From NCBI RefSeq assembly GCF_019320115.1, contig NC_089588.1:117760904-117824903 (forward strand): a stretch of 64,000 nt of DNA, written 5' to 3'. Shown here piece after piece: positions 21,867 through 34,887 of this stretch. Numbering within the stretch: the first letter of the stretch is position 1; each line of letters starts with the position of its first letter. The notes under the pieces were generated by a model. The model was not told the origin of the DNA. It did not search any database and was given only the letters and a program-made list of their open reading frames with translations. This DNA is from Miscanthus floridulus (lineage: Eukaryota > Streptophyta > Magnoliopsida > Poales > Poaceae). Position numbers and translations under genes: made by a program.

Positions 21867-24800
21867 TGTAACACCTCTGGTGTTACAAGCTTGCTTAGCA
21901 CTAGAATTTAGACCTAAGAGGATTTACTGGAATGATTTTCTCAGATTTTAAAATTTAACTTATGGTTAAAAGTGTCAATTTTGGTGAATTATATTGAACA
22001 ACAGGTTAATTAGTTCTTAGATGCTTGTTTCTACGAGTTAGTATGACGTATGGACTAGTGTATGAAATGCGTAGTAGTTAAAATTAATTCAGTTTAGGCA
22101 TATTAAAAATTACGGCAAAAGCGCTAAATGTTATTAGTTCTAGCTAAGTTATTATTCTCTCTACATCAGAAACAATAGTAGACAATGTCATTTTGGCATT
22201 CGATTTTCAACAAAAATGGTTAAGCACTACATCTTTGTTTTCACACGATCAGTTGCAGTTAGGTGTATACTAGGACGTGGTGCAGGTCGTGGTTACGTTA
22301 GAGTTACGATGCTCATGCAAAAATTGGCCAAACTTCGCTAGATCGCAGTGAACTGTGTCATTGGCGCTCTGTTCGTGAACCAACACCTGTAGCGAGTGAT
22401 ACCAGCCGCTCACCTCAACTTCCTCACCTGCTCTGCTTGGTGCCGCTGCTGCACTGAACGAGCGTAGTAGGCGCCATGTGTGAATGCTCCCTCGCGTCCT
22501 TGTTCGGGAGCGTTTTAATGGATAATTTGCCAAGCTGGATGCCTTCGCATTCTGCCAAGTTCGAGTCGTCCTGCCTATGCGCTAGTGTGACGACGGTGGT
22601 GCGTCCCCCTGCTCTGAATCAGTCATTTGATTTATTGCATCGCATTGCGTTGCTCCTGCCGGCCACGTTGTGCCAGGGCACCTGCCCCTGCCCCACACCA
22701 CGTTTATGAGGTCGGTGATGAACTGCACGGCTCCCCGCTCTCTCTTTTTCTGCTTGCCTCTATCTCTGATTGTCCTTGCCTGCCGCTGCTATCTACCTCT
22801 ATGCCGAGTTGAGCAACTGACGTGTCCGCGCTAGCACATGTGCCACTGTCGCTCAGTCACGTCGCGCCAAGACAGGGTCAGGCCGAGTCAGACCTGCCTC
22901 TCCTTCCTTTTTCCTCTACCACCAAGGTCGACATAGCCGCTCCATTAAATTCATCTAGGATAGATGACCATCTCTGGAATCATCACGTACGTAGCTCCAC
23001 CACCAGCTCACTTAGTCACCGAGCCCTAGGAGCGTCGGCGCTGTGCCTTCTGCCACGCTGTCGTCGCTCGAGCACCGCGCACGAGCGCATGCACCACCAC
23101 GTCCCCGCAGCGCTGTCCTGTGCGAGCCGAGCTCGGCCACCGCCGCTGCCGCCGCACCAGGCCACCTTGGTCGGCTGCTGCCCCCTTAGCCCCGTGCTGC
23201 TGCCTCGCGTATGTCCCCGCCGTGGCTGCACCCGCTGTCGTTGCGCCCCCTCTCGCCATCGTTTCCCCGGCTTTCGCGTATGCGCACGAGCGCGCAAGCC
23301 CCATGGCGGCGCTGGACTGTAGCCCCTGCTCCTACTCTTTCCGCAGCTCGCCTTAGGCTGCTAGCCTCTGTGAGTAGGTGCATGCCATGCCGCTGCCCTG
23401 CGGTACCCACCTCGGCCGCGTCGGCCGTCGCCCTGCCTCCATGGTGAGCGCGATCATGCCCCGACCCCTTGCTGGACCTATGGCTCCTCAGCGTGCCCTA
23501 GCCACAGTGCCTCGCCGCAGTTCGCGCCGGTATAGTTTCGTCGTCGTGGCTGCTTGCCTTGCCTCGAGCCTCTACGCCGTCGCTGCGCAGTCGCCCGCGC
23601 ACCTCTCCGCGCCGCCCCGTCCCTACCGCTGATGCCCCCGCAAGGCTCGACCAGGGCCTAGCTAGGGTGCACCATGTCTGCTCGGTGCCGTGGAGCCCGC
23701 CCTCTCCTGCCACCGCCTGCTGCCTAGCGCCGGTGAGGCAGCCGCCGTCGCCCCATGGCCGTCCGTGTTCCCGCGTGGCGGGTGCTCCACTAGTCTCGCC
23801 TAGCCATGCTATTGCCGTCCTCAGGTGCGGCTAGAGCCACTGATGCCCCCAGCTGCTGCCCAACGACATTATCGTCGCCGGTGAGCCACTCCTTTGGCCG
23901 GCGGATTGCTTCCCCATCGCGTGCTCTATTCTGGTGAAGGTGAGAAAGGTGAATAGAAGCTAATACAGGGTTCTCAAGGTAAAATACTTGACCCAAGTGA
24001 ATGGTGCTGATGTATTGCGGGGTGAATTGTTAGAAGCTCAGGGGCCTCTTCGCAAATGTTCCATTGTCGGATCGCATGGGCTGGCTCGCTAGGCTGCAGC
24101 CTATCTGTCGCTTGGGCCGTCCACATCGTTGCCTGCTTGCTGCCTTGGCTATCGGTCAAGCACGCCTATGGGCTCGCTCGAGCTGGGCTGGCCTTGTGCC
24201 GCCACGCCTAGGCCGCGCGCTGCGCGTCTGCAGGCCGAGCCGCGCTAGCTGGTAGTGTCCCACGCTGAGGCCGCGTAAGGGCTGCTAGGCCGAAAGGGCT
24301 GGCCGCCGGCCGTTTCCATTTCCTAAATGCTTTTCTAATATAGGTTTCTAGTTTAACTTGTAAAATCAATATAAAATAGTATAGGGATCCAGAAATAGTG
24401 AAACCAATTTTATTAAGTTCCTAAAATCATGATCTATCTGCTAGTATATTTTGTTCACATAGTTTGGTAATATTCTTGGAGGCTATATAATTAATTTGAG
24501 ATACTAAATATTGTAAAAATATAAACTTGTAGGAATTTCTGTGATAAATCGGTGATAGTGTTGACACTAAAAAATTTACAGTAAATTACTAATATTATTA
24601 GCTACTCACTGTAATTATTGTAACTCTAGAAATGTTAGTTTGCTAGATAGATGATGATGCCCTATTTCGAATAAAGGTTAAATCGATAGGATAGAATAAA
24701 GAAACAACTTGGGGTTATATAACTAAAATATTTATTGGGAAATAACGCCTTATTCGACAACATGGATATGTAGCCTAAGTACAGGTCAGTCGTAAGAACT

Positions 24801-26534
24801 TGCTCATTAACTTAAGAGGCATAAATCGTATTCTACTGAGTCACGGTTGTAGTTGATTAATTACGTCTTTGCATTGCATCACATTGCATATCATAATAGG
24901 GACGTTGATGGATCACGGAGTCATCGGGAGTTGCTAGAGAAATCGTGCTTTTGGAGATCAGTGTCGCCATGATGGAAAAGCTAACTTCTGATTAAATCTT
25001 ACCCAGGCAAGCCCTAGTGCATAACCCATACTTTTCTGCACTTTATATTATATTTGTGCATTAAGTTTCAAGGAGTTGAATGAAACCCACTTGCATATAT
25101 ATCTTTATCCTATGGGTCTTACTAGTATGATAGGATCGTGTTAGGCTGCTATGCTATAGGACTCCGATAGAAGTCGATGGATTGCCTGTCACTCGCGAGA
25201 GATGGGAAGTATATTACTGTATTATTATCACTTGGAAAATATAAATGGTGGAAAGGAAAAATGGTGACCGGGCAGGGATATGGTTTTGGGTATTGGTGAG
25301 TGTAAGAGGTTGTGTCCTACAGCCAACGGGGCATAGCTTGGTGACACGGTTTTCCCTGTCTGTGTCGGTTAAGGACCGGCCAGTTGCATAAGTCTCTAGG
25401 TAAGTTACAGATTTATTATTCCGAGCACATACTTGGGTATGGGCGTAGAGAAGACTTTCTACACTCTTGTCATGGGTTCTGGCTCTTTCCAAATCGACTG
25501 TCAAGGTGGTTTTTGGGTATTGGAGGTCCTTGCACCGCACTGAGTCCGAGACTCAGGGGCGTGGGCTTGGAGTCCCTGTTTGGATGGGGACCTAGACCCC
25601 GTGATAGGAGAGTAGTGGGTTGGTCCTGCTTGTGCCTAGGGTACAAGTGGGGCATGTGTTTTCAGGGTACCTAGCTGGGCACATTGATTCGCGAATCGCC
25701 GGGTGATCCGGTACGGCTTGTTTGCGGTCTAGCACCGTAGTAAGAACTGAAAGATGAAAGATGGAAAAAGGAAATCTGATTGCTTACCACCTGCTTGAAA
25801 GTAGCACTGGTGCTTACATAGAATGGTTGGTTAATGAAGTAATGCGACTGCTAATAAAAATCAAATATAAGGACGCACATTTAGTAATGCTTCCTACAGA
25901 TGCAATAAACCTACAAGCCAGATAGCCTTGCATATCCTTGGAGTCTTTTCTTTCCTCCTGTCTGGTATGTCTTGCTATGTACAATTGAGTACTCAGGGTT
26001 TTATTTCCCTCTATTGCAGGTGACAGGTGGATGCTAGAGCTCACTCTTGTGTGTGGATTCCTCCTGGTGGGCTTAGAGAGGATTTCCTTTACGCTGCGAT
26101 CATAGTCTCTATTTATAACTCTTACTAAATGTTTTTATAAATAAAAGTTTTATAATCTATTGTCATAGTTTATATAACAATGCTTCGTTGTGCCATGAAT
26201 AGATATTTATTTATTTCCACTGTAATCCTGATCACATGTTTCCATTCCGCAGTTAAATTAAATTGTTCATAACTCTAATAACATGTTCATATTCCATTGT
26301 TATAAATAATAAATATTATACTCTGATGCTATATTAAAATTATGTAAGAAATGGCTAAAATGATGTAAGCTTTATTCTCTCATTTGTGATCCTGTTGGAA
26401 AAATGTGGATTTTTGGGTTCTCCCTTGGGGTGTGCCCGACGGAACCGTGTAATTTGGTGCCCTCCCTTGAGTACTTAGTGTCTAATGGAAGACAAGTACT
26501 CCTAGGAGGCATTAGATTAGGTTGTTCTGCCATA
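21867..26534. repeat. Solo LTR (LTR1) of the LARD-like element, 4.67 kb
   Basis: It begins TGTAACACCTCTGG and ends TTCTGCCATA. It aligns along its whole length with the 3' LTR at 37603-42232, and its last 740 bases align with the truncated 5' LTR at 33366-34112. Flanking bases GCCGG (21862-21866) and GCCTG (26535-26539) look like a target duplication with one mismatch, so this is a solo LTR left by LTR-LTR recombination. It has a GC-rich 1.8-kb core (about 22500-24300) and AT-rich ends. Open frames in the GC-rich core are not supported as genes. Confidence 0.85.
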
Positions 26535-29500
26535 GCCTGCCCCTCCCCTCCTCCCACCGGTGGTCGGCCCCTCCCCTCCCACTCTTTGGATCCGTCGCCC
26601 CTCCCTCCCATCCCTCATCGGTGGCGCCCCTCCCCAAGATCTGCCGCCCCACCCCTCCCCTCCCTCACCGGCGTCACCCCTCCCCCGGATCCATCGTCCT
26701 TCCCCTCCCCTCCCTCACCAACGGCGCCCCTCCCCCGGATCTGCCGCCCCGCCCCGCCCCTCCCTCACCGGCTGCTGCTGGCGTCGTGGGGTAGTGGCGA
26801 TGCTGAATAGCAAGCTAGGTTGTGGTGGCACGGAGCAGCGACGTAGGGTTATGGTGGCATTGAGCTGCGGTGATGTGGCGGCCCGAGGCAGGTGGCGCGG
26901 AGCAGAGGTGGCGCAGGGCTACGGCGGCGCGGAGAAGCGGTGACGCTGTGGCATGGGGCTGCAAATCGGGCGGCACGCGGTGCTACTAGGTTCAACAAGA
27001 GGTCCTGCAATGAGATTGATGTCATCAGCATAACTGCCCACCCATCCGCTTCCCTCCTCATCCATCTACTATGTGTGCCTCTTCGGAACTCAATTCTTTA
27101 CCTGCAATGCTCAGCTTGCTCGAGGAACCGATGTTCTAGATCTGGCGTCTTGGTAGGTTCTGGATCTCAAGTCTTGGTTGATGAAGATCCTTGTTCTTGC
27201 AAAATATCAATAGGCTATACATAGAGTAACAGATGGTGAGGCTTCAGTTTAATAGAGATCATAGGGATAGAGAAGTTAGACATTCTAACTACATTGTAAC
27301 AACCTTGCTTGTAAGCTCTACCTGAAGGTCAAATGAATGTGACTGGAGGTAGTAGTATGTTCATAGTATTTTGTCAGACTCCACCTACAAAATAATTATG
27401 TAGTTACTAACAATATTCTCTATTGATTTCTGAAAATGCAGAACTACTTGTTCAGTTGTTCTGTTTCATTACTTGTGTGTAGTAGTGAGGACAAAAAGAA
27501 AGAGTAGATCAGTAGATATTTTACCATAGAAGATAACGAAGTGCTTTGTTCAAATGTTGTTTTACTTGCTTATTGATATTTGTACTGTTTCTAAGATGAA
27601 AACGAGCTAGATTTGTCTAGTCTTACAGTAGCTAAAGAAAAATAAATAGCTTGTAGAATATCTTCATGTCACCTAAATAGATTTATGTTCAGTTGGTGTA
27701 TGAACCTATTGACAATTGTACTTACATGCTCATATGTGCTTGGAGGAAGCAGGCATGGCTTGGGCAGCAGCATGACATGTAAACCCTATCAAAGAAAATC
27801 AAGAACAGGTTTGTTCCCTTTCTATTTGATTTCTGTGTTATATTCGATCAAACTTGGCCTGTGTTAAGAGCCACATGTTGTTCTGTTATATCTTTAATTC
27901 TTTGTTCATATCTTGACTTTGTAGCATTGCAAGGAGTGCTGATTTACTTTGCTATCTGTTTAATTCTTTTTTCTGCTATCTGTTTATTTCTTAGCAGATT
28001 TACTTTGTACATTCTTTCAGAACAAACCATTTGTAGAATTGCAAAGAGTGCTGATTGACATTTTGTAGGGAAACAAGCAGGTCGACATCAACATTCAGTA
28101 AAGGTGCAGCTCTCAACTTGTAATTAAATTATGAGCCAATGCATATACAGGTTCCACATTACTGAATTCTGAGCAAATGCATATACATGTCCCACATTAC
28201 TGAATTCAAATGAATACTCCCTGCTACTATGATCTGTACTAGTTAGATTTCATGAGCTCTGTTTCTTCTACTCTTGTGTAAACTATAGACCTATAGACTA
28301 ACTGCACATGGGATCTTTACATTTTCTTAATACATGAGCAATGGACTGCAGATTAGTATAACTTTATTACCAAATACCAATACTGCCCCTTCCTTTTTTT
28401 GTGCTTATTCACTACTAATTGCATTTGACTCTTTCTTATGTAGTGCCATTTAATTTGCTTGCAAGCAAATATCAAGTACAGATTTATCATTTTCTTCCCT
28501 TAGTTTCAGTAGCAGCATATTATGTTAAATTTCTATACTTGAAATCAGCTGGTGGCTAGAATTTGGAAAGACAATGACTTATATGCTTTCAAGATAAAGT
28601 TTCGAGCTTACACACCACCGGCTGCACTCTCAACTCTGAACTGTATTCTTTGAAAACAAAGCCACATGAACTGTTAGAATGATTAAATTAGAATGCTACC
28701 TACACAAGGTTATAACAAAACCATCTAAGTATATTTCAAACCAACCTGGATGGAACATATTGTTTTACTCATGCTTACATGAGAACATATTGTTTGACAT
28801 TGGACACTTTACATGTATAAAAAAGAGAGGAGAACAAAAGGCCTTCAGATTTGTAATGATAGTCATAATGTGATAGCAATGGGATAGCAGATTCACTAAT
28901 AGATTTACTTGTACCTATGATGTGTGGCGTTCAAATCTGAATCTCTCTACTGTTTTTTATTAAATTATTACCAATCAACATATGTTCAAGGTTCCTGAGT
29001 AAACTAGCTAGGACTATAGTTTAAGTTTTTCAGAGATTGTGATTGCTGTAGAGACGTTGGTCTGACTGTGATTAATTTCTAAGGCCACTCTCTTGGAAGT
29101 AGAATTATTTTTTTGTACTGTTTGTATAGTACGCACATATTAATCTGCAGTTATTTTATTGATGATAATTTCTACTCTCTAGAAAGAAGGAAGCGACATT
29201 GCATAGGAAGGTCCAAGATGCAGCCTACAGAGTCGAAAGTTATGTACTGCCTCCATGATATTTTACCTCTGCAGCTCAGAGCAACTGAAGCCATCAGCTA
29301 GACCACTGTTGGGCAGCATAAGCAGCAATTTGGCACTACATAGCTTAGCTCTGTTTTCTGCAGGTTTGAGCAGCAGCATTTTTATCTCATGATGCAGGGC
29401 AGTGTGGATTCACATAGGTGAAATGTCATGTTCAAGCTACATGGTGAAACGGTGAATTAATTCTCATGTAATCATTAGCTAATGATTAGTTCCTTGCTTG

Positions 29501-30041
29501 GGTGATTATTCAAGCTTTATCTCTGGTCTGTAGCATTTATGTCCTGTTTTTCCTTTGCCAATTGACAGCAGTAGTTGCTCCTGACCACATTGATTTGTAT
29601 TTTGTTCTGCAGCTTGTTAGTTCTAGAAGCAGGTCTGCAGCAGGGAGATTAGTTCCTTGTTGTATGTATTTTTCAGACTGAAAAGCTATAGGATCACTAT
29701 TAACTCTACCTTTCTAGATGTAGATGGGTTATTTGTTGGTTCAGTGGGTTACTTGTTGGTTCTAGGTTATACCTCTGCATTTATCTTTCTGCCAGCTCTA
29801 AGACTTGTATGTTTTCCCAGGACACCATTGTTGCAGCTATTAAACTGAAATATGCTGAGAAAAAATTTATTATTTTTCTTTGGAAAATAGGTTTGCCGAG
29901 TGTAGTTCCCAAAAACACTCGGCAAACAATAATGGTATGCTGAGAAAAAAATATTTTTTTATTTGGAAAATAGGTTTGCTGAGTGTAATTCCCAAAAACA
30001 CTCGGCAAACAATAATCCTCCAAAAAAGATTAGCCGGAGTG
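26535..30041. other. CACTA B interior, no gene seen
   Basis: First comes CCCCTCCC-rich DNA to about 26770, then GGCGGCGCGG-type sequence to 27000, and then AT-rich non-coding DNA. The part 26535-28190 is repeated at 42233-43885 with few changes: about 14 differences in some 370 bases compared by eye around 27040-27410. Open frames here are short or come from the repetitive GC-rich part. Confidence 0.6.
29880..30010. repeat. Two ~85-bp tandem copies with CACTA subterminal motifs
   Basis: GAAAATAGGTTTGC(C/T)GAGTGTA and CCCAAAAACACTCGGCAAAC occur twice (29884-29930 and 29967-30010), with TATGCTGAGAAAAAA before each. They belong to the right side of CACTA B. Confidence 0.75.
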
Positions 30042-30395
30042 TATGCTGAAATTTAGAGTCGCACTTTCCTATTTCATAAACACTAGCTCGATCCCTAGGG
30101 ATATATGTTCTTACAGGAGTGAACAACTAATGTGTGTGGGAGTGCCAGGCATGAACTCGGTATGCAGATCACTGTCTAGACGAGGATTGAAATTCCCTCT
30201 TCTGGATATAGACAGGGAAGCTTTTTTCGTAGATTAGACGAGGCACCTTGTTTACACCGACCATTCAAGATAACACTTCCTGCACTCATCCAGGACGTAT
30301 TCGTCCACCCACATGTTAACAAAACCGATATAAACTTACAAGACCTGCTTGCTGTAGACCTCCCTGTTGCTTCGTGCACTTAAGTAGCGATGAAT

Positions 30396-30545
30396 ACGTC
30401 CGGTGGTGAGGATGTGTCGTGGGGCATGGCAGGGGCATCGCGCACAGCTAGGGCATTGAAGGCTTTCACAGCAGCAAGCAACAACATGGCAGACCGGTGG
30501 TGAGGACGCGTCGTGGGGCATGGCAGGGGCATCGCGCACGGCTAC
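30396..30545. repeat. ~97-bp direct repeat
   Basis: CCGGTGGTGAGGA(T/C)G(T/C)GTCGTGGGGCATGG, followed by CAGGGGCATCGCGCAC, occurs from about 30397 and again from about 30494. It is a local tandem duplication of unknown meaning. Confidence 0.75.
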
Positions 30546-30892
30546 GGCATCAGGCATGGCCACGGGCAGCCTCCCAAGGGAGATTCAGCTTCAGGTCCGA
30601 AAGACCGATCAATGCAGACCGAGAGGAGCAACTCTCAGGACGCCTTGTTTAGCATCTCCCCCAATGTGATTCGAACTTACAGAGCCGCTTGCCCCCAGGC
30701 CGCAGCGCGCAGCACAGCGCCACCCACTCCCAAGCCGCAGTATCCAGCAGCGCTCCCAGGACAGGGTCCAGCCAGGCCGCAGCGCGCAACGCCAGTGCCC
30801 GGCCCAAGCGCCACCAGAACCCAGCAAGCGACGCCCATGCCCGGGGCGTCAACCCGGCGCGGCCAACCCGGCCCGCCCCCTGACGGAGGAGA

Positions 30893-31150
30893 ACCATGCG
30901 CGGCGTCGGAGCTATGTGGAGCCGGCCACTAGCGCATGGGGGGACGTCGGATCTAGCTTGGGGGACGCCGGATCCACACAAATCGGCGCTCAACGAGAGG
31001 AAGAGGGGGGAGGAGGGAGGAGGAAGGAAGGGGAGCAATGGGAGGGGAGACCTCGACGGCAGCCGCTTAGGCACTGGCGCCGGCCTCCACTGCCTCCACC
31101 GCCAACACCGGCCGACAGAGGCGGCAGCGGCCGCACGAGATCGTGGTGAG
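30893..31150. repeat. Dispersed repeat, copy 1
   Basis: TATGTGGAGCCGGCC, then GGGGGACGCCGGATCCACA and CGGCGCTCAACGAGAGGAAG, then AGGAGGGAGGAGGAAGGAAG and the end GAGGCGGCAGCGGCC. All recur in the same order at 63451-63680. It is probably part of an unidentified high-copy element. Confidence 0.8.
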
Positions 31151-31254
31151 GGAGGCTCTGGCAGTGGCGGAGCAGTCTGCCCCATGTCGCCTCTCGGGGA
31201 GACGACGCGGGGTTCCATATCTTTTCCTCCTCTTATGTTTCATCATTGGGGATA

Positions 31255-31660
31255 AGATGGCTTGATTCCTTTAGACTCAACTTTGCTGTTATTACTTTGG
31301 TTCCTAAAGAATCAGCTGCTAAGACACAGAAGTTGCGCCATTAGGTTGCTTAGCTTTGGTTTGATACTTTTTTCCCTGAAGTGCTTGCAAATAATTTTGG
31401 TAAGTGCAGTAATCAATCTTCCTTCTAATTGTTGATATATTCTAGAAAGTATATATTATTGCAGCGTACGGAAATGTGGACTCACAGGAGTAAAGAGCAA
31501 GGCTTTGTGCTGAAAATAGATTAGGAGAAGGCTTATGACTGGGTTAATGTGGAGTTCTTTGAAGAGTTGATGAGGATGAGAGGCTTTGGCCTCAATTGGA
31601 TTTATTGGGTGCATTGGTTCAGTTGGTGTGATAATTTATGGGGAAGCTTCTTGTTGTTGA
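31255..31660 (+). pseudogene. LINE (non-LTR) reverse transcriptase fragment
   Basis: Translated pieces match the plant L1-type RT pattern: FAVITLVPKESAAKTQ near 31290, and EQGFVLKID.EKAYDWVN with FFEELMRMRGFGLNWI near 31495-31600. The last corresponds to the conserved KxDxEKAYDxVxW region. Stops and frame changes are present (TAG within the ID.EKAYD motif), and the catalytic YADD part is not seen. It is a decayed fragment. Confidence 0.65.
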
Positions 31661-31789
31661 TGTTTTTCTTTTTGCCAAAATGATGATGAAATTTGCTAAG
31701 CAGGGTTTTATTAAAGGTTTGCTGCCAGATTTTGGTGACAGATGTAGCAGCCTTCAATAAGTTTAAGATAATTTGTTGTTCTTAGAAAA

Positions 31790-32046
31790 TACTCCCTCCG
31801 GTCATAAATATATGACGTTGTTGAATTTTTACGGTATTCAAGGTGCAACTTTTACCACTATTTTTCTATTATAATATAGTTATAATATCTAAAAATTATG
31901 GGATTATTAAAGTACCTTTCAAGACAAATCTATCCATATGATTTTTATGTTTCCAAACTAAATATATCAAAAGCTATTAACGGATAATATTTTAAAAGTT
32001 TGACCAAATCTTGGTCAAAGCTCAGTATCTGTGACCGAAGGGAGTA
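31790..32046. mobile_element. Stowaway-type MITE
   Basis: CTCCCTCCGGTCATAAATAT at 31792 pairs with the complement of CTGTGACCGAAGGGAG ending at 32044. TA flanks both sides (31790-31791 and 32045-32046). The 253-base AT-rich interior includes TTTGACCAA-type sequence, as in Tc1/mariner-derived Stowaway elements. Confidence 0.88.
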
Positions 32047-33292
32047 ACATAGATAAAGGAGTAACATAGACTAACTTAATTAGCAGCTTTCTCCCCGGAC
32101 GTGGATGATAGTGGAAAATAAATGATGAAGTGGAAAATAAATGATGAAAATTGAGCTCTATTGGCGCCGATGGAACTCGAAACTTTTGAATGGCAGATCA
32201 TGCAGGCTTGTTATCACCCAGCAGAGAATAATTTTTTTTGTCTATATATTACCGAGAAAATGCATTACTCGAAATGAATACTGCATATATGCGTACGTTA
32301 CATAATGAACTGAATGCCAAGCGAAGCTAGGTATATCGTACGCCTTGCCCTGTCCGGTTGCCCACTTGTCTCAATGTTACGTTGGTATTACTACGCAAGA
32401 TACAAATACATAACAACACCATTCAGGACAACATAAAATTTGCCCCGACTCTCCTTTTTAAGCCGCCTTTGTTGTATTACAGAAGAGCATGCATGCTGCA
32501 GAGGAGAATGCTTTAGTGGCAAAAGCTAGCATTGTTTCCCTCACATGCATGCTTTGGGGAGCACGCATACGCACCTTTGCCTAAGGACAACAAACTAGCA
32601 CGAGAGAGTACAATCACTTTATACTTTGTCTGTCGTTTCTGTTGCTGCTTGCCGTGAGCCTAATTCGAATGCCCCGAGGTGCACGTGACATCGGCTACTT
32701 TACTCTGAGTAAACTGATAAAATGCCCATCCTTCCCTCCTTTGCAGAGATAGAGCATGCCTCATGCATTAGATTCTCCTTGATCCGTCGGGCTCTAACAT
32801 AAGACTACGTACTCGCATGAATCATGATAGTGTCCAGATCGAGGAACACTGCTGCTGAAGACCAGTTTCCGTGAGGTAAAGCTAGCTTAGATGTTGTCAT
32901 GGATTTCATTTGTGTAGCTCATAACTTGACACATGTCCGGTCACGGTTCCCGTATATGTCCAATCAGCATTTAGCGTGTTGGGATGATGACAAATACCTT
33001 GATTGGACCACTGATGCCTTGTCCTACTGTTTGTACGGCGTGAGTTTTTTTACGAGAAGTGGTGCAGCTCCGCCAAAGAAAAAGGTCATCATGTTGCCGA
33101 CAAGAACCCGCGGACTCAGGAAAATCAACACACACTGAACTCAGGGAGCCTACTGAGTGCATGCACAACGCACCAACTTGCTCCACACGAGAGATGGTAG
33201 AATACAAATACGGCAAAAACACAGAACACAATATTGCGCAAGAAAACCGGTTAGCCTCTTTTTCTTGCATTTTTTTTTGCCAACTCATGAAA
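32047..33292. other. Intergenic, no gene seen
   Basis: Unique-looking, moderately AT-rich sequence. Open frames are below 110 codons and show no recognisable motif. Confidence 0.45.
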
Positions 33293-33365
33293 CAAGCTAC
33301 GTGCTTACAAATAGAAGATGCATGCTTACAAACAAGCTACATGCTTACAAATAGAAGATCCACGC
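33293..33365. repeat. Short local repeats at the retroelement truncation point
   Basis: ACAAGCTAC(G/A)TGCTTACAAA followed by TAGAAGAT occurs twice (from about 33293 and from about 33332), with another ATGCTTACAAA between. It ends exactly where LTR homology starts, so it looks like filler at a repair junction. Confidence 0.7.
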
Positions 33366-34114
33366 CTGCTTGAAAGTAGCACTGGTGCTTACCTAGAATG
33401 GTTGATTAATGAAGTAATGCGACTGCTAATAAAAATTGAATATAAGGACGCACGTTTAGTAATGCTTCCTACAGATGCAATAAACCTACAAGCCAGATAG
33501 CCTTGCATATCCTTGGAGTCTTTTCTTTCCTCCTGTCGGGTATGTCTTGCTGAGTACAATTGAGTACTCAGGGTTTTATTTCCCTCTATTGCAGGTGACA
33601 GGTGGATGCTAGAGCTGACTCTTATGTGTGGATTCCTCCTGGTGGGCTCAGAGAGGATTTGCTTTACGCTGCGATCATAGTCTCTTTTTATAACTCTTAC
33701 TAAATGTTTTTATAAATAAAAGTTTTATAATCTATTGTCATAGTTTATATAATAATGCTTCATCATGCCATGAATAGATATTTATTTATTTTCGCTGTAA
33801 TCCTGATCACATGTTTCCATTCCGCTATTAAATTAAATTGTTCATAACTCTGATAACATGTTCATATTCTGCTGTTATAAATAATAAATATTATACTCTG
33901 ATGCTGTATTAAAAGTGATGTAAGAAATGGCTAAAATAATGTATAAGCTTTATTCTCTCATTTGTGATATTGATGGAAAAATACGGATTTTTTGGTTCTC
34001 TCTTGGGGTGTGCCCGACGGAACCATGTAATTTGATGTCCTCCATTGAGTACTTAGTGTCTAATGGAAGACAAGTACTCCTGGGAGGCATTAGATTAGGC
34101 GGTTCTGCCATAGG

Positions 34115-34126
34115 TGGTATCAGAGC
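34115..34126 (+). promoter_or_regulatory. Primer-binding site of the LARD-like element
   Basis: TGGTATCAGAGC lies two bases after the 5' LTR end (ATA|GG). It is complementary to initiator Met-tRNA, as in the copia element of this window. Confidence 0.9.
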
Positions 34127-34887
34127 ATAAATGAGAAAATAAAGTTTCGAAAACCTTTTCTAAAATAAAATTATACAACAAATTCTTTTCAAAAGAATAG
34201 GACGTTTTTATGTGAAGTTATATAAGTAGCCCTGTTACTATGGTTGTCTCTAGGATAGATGCACTCTGCTGACTTAGATAAGCTTAATCAAGTTTTCTGC
34301 TGGTACACTTACCCCGAGCATAGTCCGATAGTATCGACTAGCTACAGAAAGAGAACAATGTGCCAAAAATTTGAGAACGGTTACCCTATATGTTGGCAAT
34401 AGTGGAAGGACATATAGGATGTGCATTCATGCATATCCTGTTTGTGCATTATAGTGCCCGTATTGCTTGCAGATACAGTATCCATAGGTGTCACGCGTGT
34501 CGTATTGTGCATGACTGACTCGTTCCTGTTCTTGAGTTATTTCTGCACTATGGCTTCGTGCTCCGCGTTCGCCCATGGTTCATGCCGGTCATGACCCACG
34601 TCTTCCCGTACTCTTTTCTGCGCTCTTGTCGGACACTTGTTCTGCAGTCTACTAGTCAGTAATGGCCTCGAACATCGCTCGCCTTGAACGCGCAAAATTT
34701 GGTCGATTCATTCATAGTGATCCCACGCAGGAACCCTAGTGGACCACGCCAGGACCGCTGAATGCTTCGCCTTTATAAGTAGGGCCTGGCTTAGACATTG
34801 GTACCACCACTCGATGCACTTTAGCTCGTCTAGCTTTTCCTTTGAGCAAGCTTTTTGCTCAGCCCTTCCTTGCAACCACAGCTAGGA
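34127..34887 (+). other. LARD-like element leader, non-coding
   Basis: This stretch lies between the primer-binding site and the ORF start. It probably contains the packaging and dimerisation signals, but none can be pinpointed by eye. Confidence 0.5.

Larger units (their letters stand above)
21471..30041. mobile_element. CACTA element B, non-autonomous, split by a retrotransposon LTR
   Basis: The left end CACTACTGGAAACC at 21471 is followed to about 21725 by TTTGCCGAGTG / CACTCGGCAAA motifs, then CCCCTCCC-rich DNA. A 4.67-kb solo LTR (21867-26534) interrupts it, after which the CCCCTCCC-rich DNA resumes. A long AT-rich non-coding part (27000-29860) follows. At 29890-30010 two more TTTGC(C/T)GAGTGT...ACACTCGGCAAAC pairs occur. 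The right CACTA end is not recognisable; AGCCGGAGTG at 30032-30041 is the nearest thing and may be a mutated end. No transposase is encoded. Confidence 0.65.
30042..31254. other. GC-rich intergenic region with dispersed repeats, no gene seen
   Basis: It contains a ~97-bp direct repeat and a segment shared with 63451-63680. Open frames of up to 189 codons exist on both strands but arise from GC bias; they share no motif with known proteins and have no supporting signals. Confidence 0.5.

Noticed and set aside
22822..23322. 166-codon and other open frames in the GC-rich core of LTR1 (and 38753-39118 in LTR2)
   Set aside because: Frames exist on both strands, are not conserved between the two LTR copies, and have no known motif; composition explains them.
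26403..26943. Proline-rich frames across the LTR1/CACTA B border
   Set aside because: They cross an LTR boundary and consist of CCCCTCCC repeats.
30649..31218. 189-codon minus-strand frame and opposite frames
   Set aside because: GC-rich repeat-derived sequence shared in part with 63436-63735; no domain or start context.
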